A stretch of 8,448 nt of DNA from Azonexus sp. Its GTDB lineage: Bacteria > Pseudomonadota > Gammaproteobacteria > Burkholderiales > Rhodocyclaceae. Shown one piece after another: positions 5,911 through 8,448 of this stretch; the first letter of the stretch is position 1, and each line of letters begins with the position of its first letter. The notes under the pieces are model-generated. The model was not told the DNA's origin. It worked only from the letters and a program-made list of their open reading frames with translations, and searched no databases. The stretch lies in assembly GCA_031285115.1 (NCBI GenBank), contig JAITWU010000168.1, forward strand, positions 1 through 8,448, written 5' to 3'. The position numbers and the translations under genes are program-made.

Positions 5911-7644
5911 CTACTCCTTGTTCAAAAATGGCTGCTGACGCAGTAATTCAATAATTTCGCCAGCCGGCAGCGGACGGCTGAAAAGAAAACCTTGCGCCAG
6001 CTCGCAGCCCATCGTCCGCAACAGGGCCAGTTGCTCGCAGGTCTCGACGCCCTCGGCGAGCACCGCGAGGCGCAGGCTGCGGCCCATGTTGACAATGGTC
6101 GAGGCGATTGCCCGATCGTCGGGATCGTGCTCCAGATCGTTTACAAAAGAGCGGTCGATTTTCAGCTTGCCGACCGGAAAACGCTTGAGGTAAGCGAGGG
6201 ACGAATAACCGGTGCCGAAATCGTCGAGAGAGAGTTCGACGCCCATCCGGTGCAGCGCGGTCATCGTGCCGATGTGCGCCTCGGCGTCGTGCATCAGGGT
6301 GCGCTCGGTCACTTCCAGTTCGAGCAGATCCGGGTCGAGGCCGGAACCCGCCAGCGCGCCCGCCACGGCGGCGACGAAACCGCCCTGGCGGAATTGCTCC
6401 GGCGCGACGTTCACGGCCATGACCAGCGGCGGCAAGCCAGCGGCCATCCAGGCTCTGGCCTGACGGCAGGCTTCGCCCAGCACCCAGTCGCCAATCGGGT
6501 TGATCAGCCCGGTTTCTTCGGCAACGTGGATGAAACGGTCGGGCATGATCAGCCCAAGCTCCGGATGACGCCAGCGCACCAGTGCCTCGACGCCGACAAT
6601 GCGGCCATTGGCAAGATTGATCTGCGGCTGGTAGTGCAATTCCAGTTCGGCATTGCGCACGGCCCGGCGCAGGCTGCTTTCGAGCATCAGGCGCTCGAAA
6701 GTGGCGGCATTCATTTCGGCGGTATAGAACTGGAAGGTGTTGCGTCCCTGCTCCTTGGCCTTGTACATCGCCACATCGGCATTGCGCAGCAAAATACCGA
6801 TGTCCTTGCCATCCTGCGGAAAAATGGTCACGCCCAGCGACGGAGTCACCGTCAGATCATGACCGGCGATGACGAAAGGTTTGTTGCAGGCGTCGATCAG
6901 GCGGCAGGCGAGGTCGGCGGCGCCAGCGGCGTTGGCCCCCGGCATGACGAGAATGAACTCGTCGCCGCCCAGACGGGCCAGCGTGTCGATCCGCCGCACC
7001 GCCATCCCGATGCGCTTGGCGACGGCGCACAGCAGTTCATCGCCGACGCGGTGGCCGAACGAATCGTTGATCCGCTTGAAGTTATCGAGATCGAGACTGA
7101 GCAAGGCAAACGGCGCGGCCTCCCGCTCGGCGGCGGCGACTTGCTGCTGTAGCCGGTCGAGCAGCAGGCGGCGGTTGGGCAGGCCGGTCAGGGCATCGAA
7201 ATTGGCGAGTTCACGCACCTTGTCCTCAGCCGCCCGCTGGGCGCTCAGATCAAGCACCGTACCCACCGTCGCCGCCCGACCGCCGAACATCAGGGGGGCG
7301 CTGACGATGCGCACCGGGAACACGGAATTATCCCGTCGCCGAGCCATCGCTTCGCAGGCCGAAACGCCAGCGTCAGCGCCGCTGTGGGTATCGAGATAGA
7401 AAGAATCGGCGGCAGCCAGCAACAGATCGAGCGGCCCCCGCTGGCCGATCAATTCCCCGATGGCGTAACCGAACTGCCGCGCCAGAAAGGGATTGACGTA
7501 ACGAAAAATGCCATTCTGCTGGATATAGAGACCGACCTGGACCGCCTCGGCAGCCGGCCCGAAAACCGTCGGCAACGCAGCCGTCACTACTGACGGCGGG
7601 TCATCGTGAGCAGTGGCCTGCCCCTTGCTCCTACCGTTTTTCAT
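5911..7644 (-). CDS. PAS-GGDEF-EAL cyclic-di-GMP synthase/phosphodiesterase
   Basis: A 577-residue soluble protein with no membrane segment or signal peptide. A PAS domain occupies about 30-138 (NGIFRYVNPFLARQFGY at 44-60). The diguanylate cyclase domain begins with DALTGLPNRR (150-159), has DLDNFKRIND (185-194) and an intact GGDEF at 226-230. The inhibitory I-site RxxD is present at 217-220, five residues before GGDEF. The EAL phosphodiesterase domain (about 317-572) has E353-A-L, N412, E444, D474/D475 in the LDDFGTGYSSL stretch, K496, E531 and Q551, so all expected metal and catalytic residues are there. Both halves could be active, or one could regulate the other; sequence alone does not say which dominates. 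It overlaps the ATPase gene by 14 bp, with its site (GGAGG, five bases before ATG) inside the ATPase end. Placement between copper ATPase and copper chaperone suggests expression with copper stress. Confidence 0.94.
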   Translation of the reverse strand: MKNGRSKGQATAHDDPPSVVTAALPTVFGPAAEAVQVGLYIQQNGIFRYVNPFLARQFGYAIGELIGQRGPLDLLLAAADSFYLDTHSGADAGVSACEAMARRRDNSVFPVRIVSAPLMFGGRAATVGTVLDLSAQRAAEDKVRELANFDALTGLPNRRLLLDRLQQQVAAAEREAAPFALLSLDLDNFKRINDSFGHRVGDELLCAVAKRIGMAVRRIDTLARLGGDEFILVMPGANAAGAADLACRLIDACNKPFVIAGHDLTVTPSLGVTIFPQDGKDIGILLRNADVAMYKAKEQGRNTFQFYTAEMNAATFERLMLESSLRRAVRNAELELHYQPQINLANGRIVGVEALVRWRHPELGLIMPDRFIHVAEETGLINPIGDWVLGEACRQARAWMAAGLPPLVMAVNVAPEQFRQGGFVAAVAGALAGSGLDPDLLELEVTERTLMHDAEAHIGTMTALHRMGVELSLDDFGTGYSSLAYLKRFPVGKLKIDRSFVNDLEHDPDDRAIASTIVNMGRSLRLAVLAEGVETCEQLALLRTMGCELAQGFLFSRPLPAGEIIELLRQQPFLNKE

Positions 7645-8448
7645 CTCCTCCTCCGTTCACCATGTGGCGCGCCCGGCGCGGTTTCCAGCGTTTGAGCAAC
7701 AACGAGCTGGAAACCACGGATACCGAACTCAACGCCATCGCCGCCCCGGCCATGACCGGATTGAGATAACCTAGCGCCGCCATCGGAATACCGATTACAT
7801 TGTAGATGAAGGCAAAGAAAAGATTTTGCCGTATTTTTCTCAAAGTCGCCGCCGACAGGTCGATGGCGTCGACAACCGCCAGCAGATCGCCGCGCATCAA
7901 GGTCAAATCGGCGGCCTCGATCGCCGCATCGGAACCAGCGCCGATGGCAAACCCGACATCAGCCGCCGCCAGCGCCGGCGCGTCATTGACGCCATCGCCG
8001 ACCATGCCGACCAAAGCCCCACTGGCTTTCAGTTCGGCCACCACCGCCGCCTTGTCGCCAGGCAGAATACCGGCGCGAAATTCGCTGATCCCGGCCTCAA
8101 GCGCAATCGCCGCCGCTGTCGCGGCATTGTCGCCGGTCAGCATGACAACCTTGAGACCGCGCTCACGCAGAAGTTCAACCGCTTGCCGCGAAGTCGGGCG
8201 CAAAGCATCGGCAATGGCGAACAGGGCCAGCAGCGTTGCATCTTCGGCCAGCGCCACCACCGTTTTGCCCGCCTGTTGCAACGCCAGCACCGCAGAATCA
8301 GCGGCAAAACCAAGCCAGTCCGGCGAACCAAGACGCAAACGCCGCCCCGCCACCACGCCTTCGACACCACAGCCGGGAATGGCGCGGAAGTCGCTGACCG
8401 GCAGATTTTGGTTTGTCAGATCGTTTGTCTCAGGCTCGCGCTTCACCG
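7631..8448 (-). CDS. copA: Cu(I)-exporting P1B-type ATPase, C-terminal part
   Basis: The 3' portion of a heavy-metal-transporting ATPase; the gene runs off the right edge, so metal-binding domains, the CPC membrane motif and the DKTGT phosphorylation site are outside the window. Visible parts, counting from base 8446: the end of the nucleotide-binding domain with PGCGVEG (24-30), the phosphorylation-domain motifs TGDN (104-107) and GDGVNDAPALAAADVG (150-165), and two final membrane helices. The helices carry YN (215-216) and MALSS (237-241), the TM7/TM8 pair characteristic of the Cu(I) subgroup P1B-1, hence the copper call. The usual Asn/Ala after VSVV is replaced by Ser (VSVVSSSLLL). It would pump Cu(I) from cytoplasm to periplasm using ATP, fed by the HMA chaperone downstream. 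The 14-bp overlap with the next gene makes it the first visible member of the operon. Confidence 0.92.
   Translation of the reverse strand, partial: VKREPETNDLTNQNLPVSDFRAIPGCGVEGVVAGRRLRLGSPDWLGFAADSAVLALQQAGKTVVALAEDATLLALFAIADALRPTSRQAVELLRERGLKVVMLTGDNAATAAAIALEAGISEFRAGILPGDKAAVVAELKASGALVGMVGDGVNDAPALAAADVGFAIGAGSDAAIEAADLTLMRGDLLAVVDAIDLSAATLRKIRQNLFFAFIYNVIGIPMAALGYLNPVMAGAAMALSSVSVVSSSLLLKRWKPRRARHMVNGGGDEKR

Noticed and set aside
5992..7152. Plus-strand open frame of 386 codons opposite the GGDEF-EAL gene
   Set aside because: Antisense to intact catalytic domains; His/Gln/Arg-rich composition typical of reverse-complement frames.

Overview
The window is a dense, GC-rich (roughly 60 %) bacterial stretch. 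Every complete gene is on the minus strand; only the tail of one gene is on the plus strand, at the left edge. An Aer-type chemoreceptor, a PAS-GGDEF-EAL protein, a Cys-type SelD, Tag and a Cu+ P1B ATPase together suggest a motile, respiring proteobacterium. A betaproteobacterium of the Rhodocyclales type is my best guess, but no marker gene fixes this.

Layout, left to right. (1) Positions 2-127 are the C-terminal end of an unidentified plus-strand gene. It converges on (2) a 693-residue Aer-like energy/redox chemoreceptor (221-2302, minus). A strong minus-strand intrinsic terminator (147-187) lies between them, and its U-tract region is a 14-bp tandem duplication that includes the upstream gene's stop codon. 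(3) Positions 2303-2541 are noncoding. This stretch holds an AT-rich segment with two TGTGCACA palindromes 42 bp apart and, next to the upstream gene, a small hairpin. (4) A FUSC-family membrane protein (2542-3636, minus) probably starts at a TTG codon behind a good ribosome binding site. (5) Positions 3637-3948 are noncoding and mostly occupied by a 183-bp array of nested hairpins (3757-3939) bounded by 9-bp terminal inverted repeats, a MITE/REP-like element.

(6) From 3949 to the right edge there is a tightly packed minus-strand run, transcribed right to left: Cu+-exporting P-type ATPase (partial, 7631-8448), PAS-GGDEF-EAL c-di-GMP enzyme (5911-7644), CopZ-like HMA copper chaperone (5686-5904), selenide water dikinase SelD (4608-5675), and 3-methyladenine DNA glycosylase I Tag (3949-4569). 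The first four genes overlap by 14 bp or are spaced 6 and 10 bp apart, and each ribosome binding site lies in or against the end of the preceding gene, so translational coupling is likely. Tag follows after 38 bp.

How the genes may work together: the ATPase and the chaperone form a standard copper efflux pair. The c-di-GMP enzyme inserted between them could tie metal stress to the motile/sessile switch, and the neighbouring chemoreceptor also concerns motility and redox sensing. SelD supplies selenophosphate, and Tag repairs alkylated DNA; both may simply share the transcript. I see no plainly novel defence or mobile system. The most unusual points are the gene order of the copper/c-di-GMP/selenium operon, the hairpin array, and the paired palindromes upstream of the chemoreceptor.
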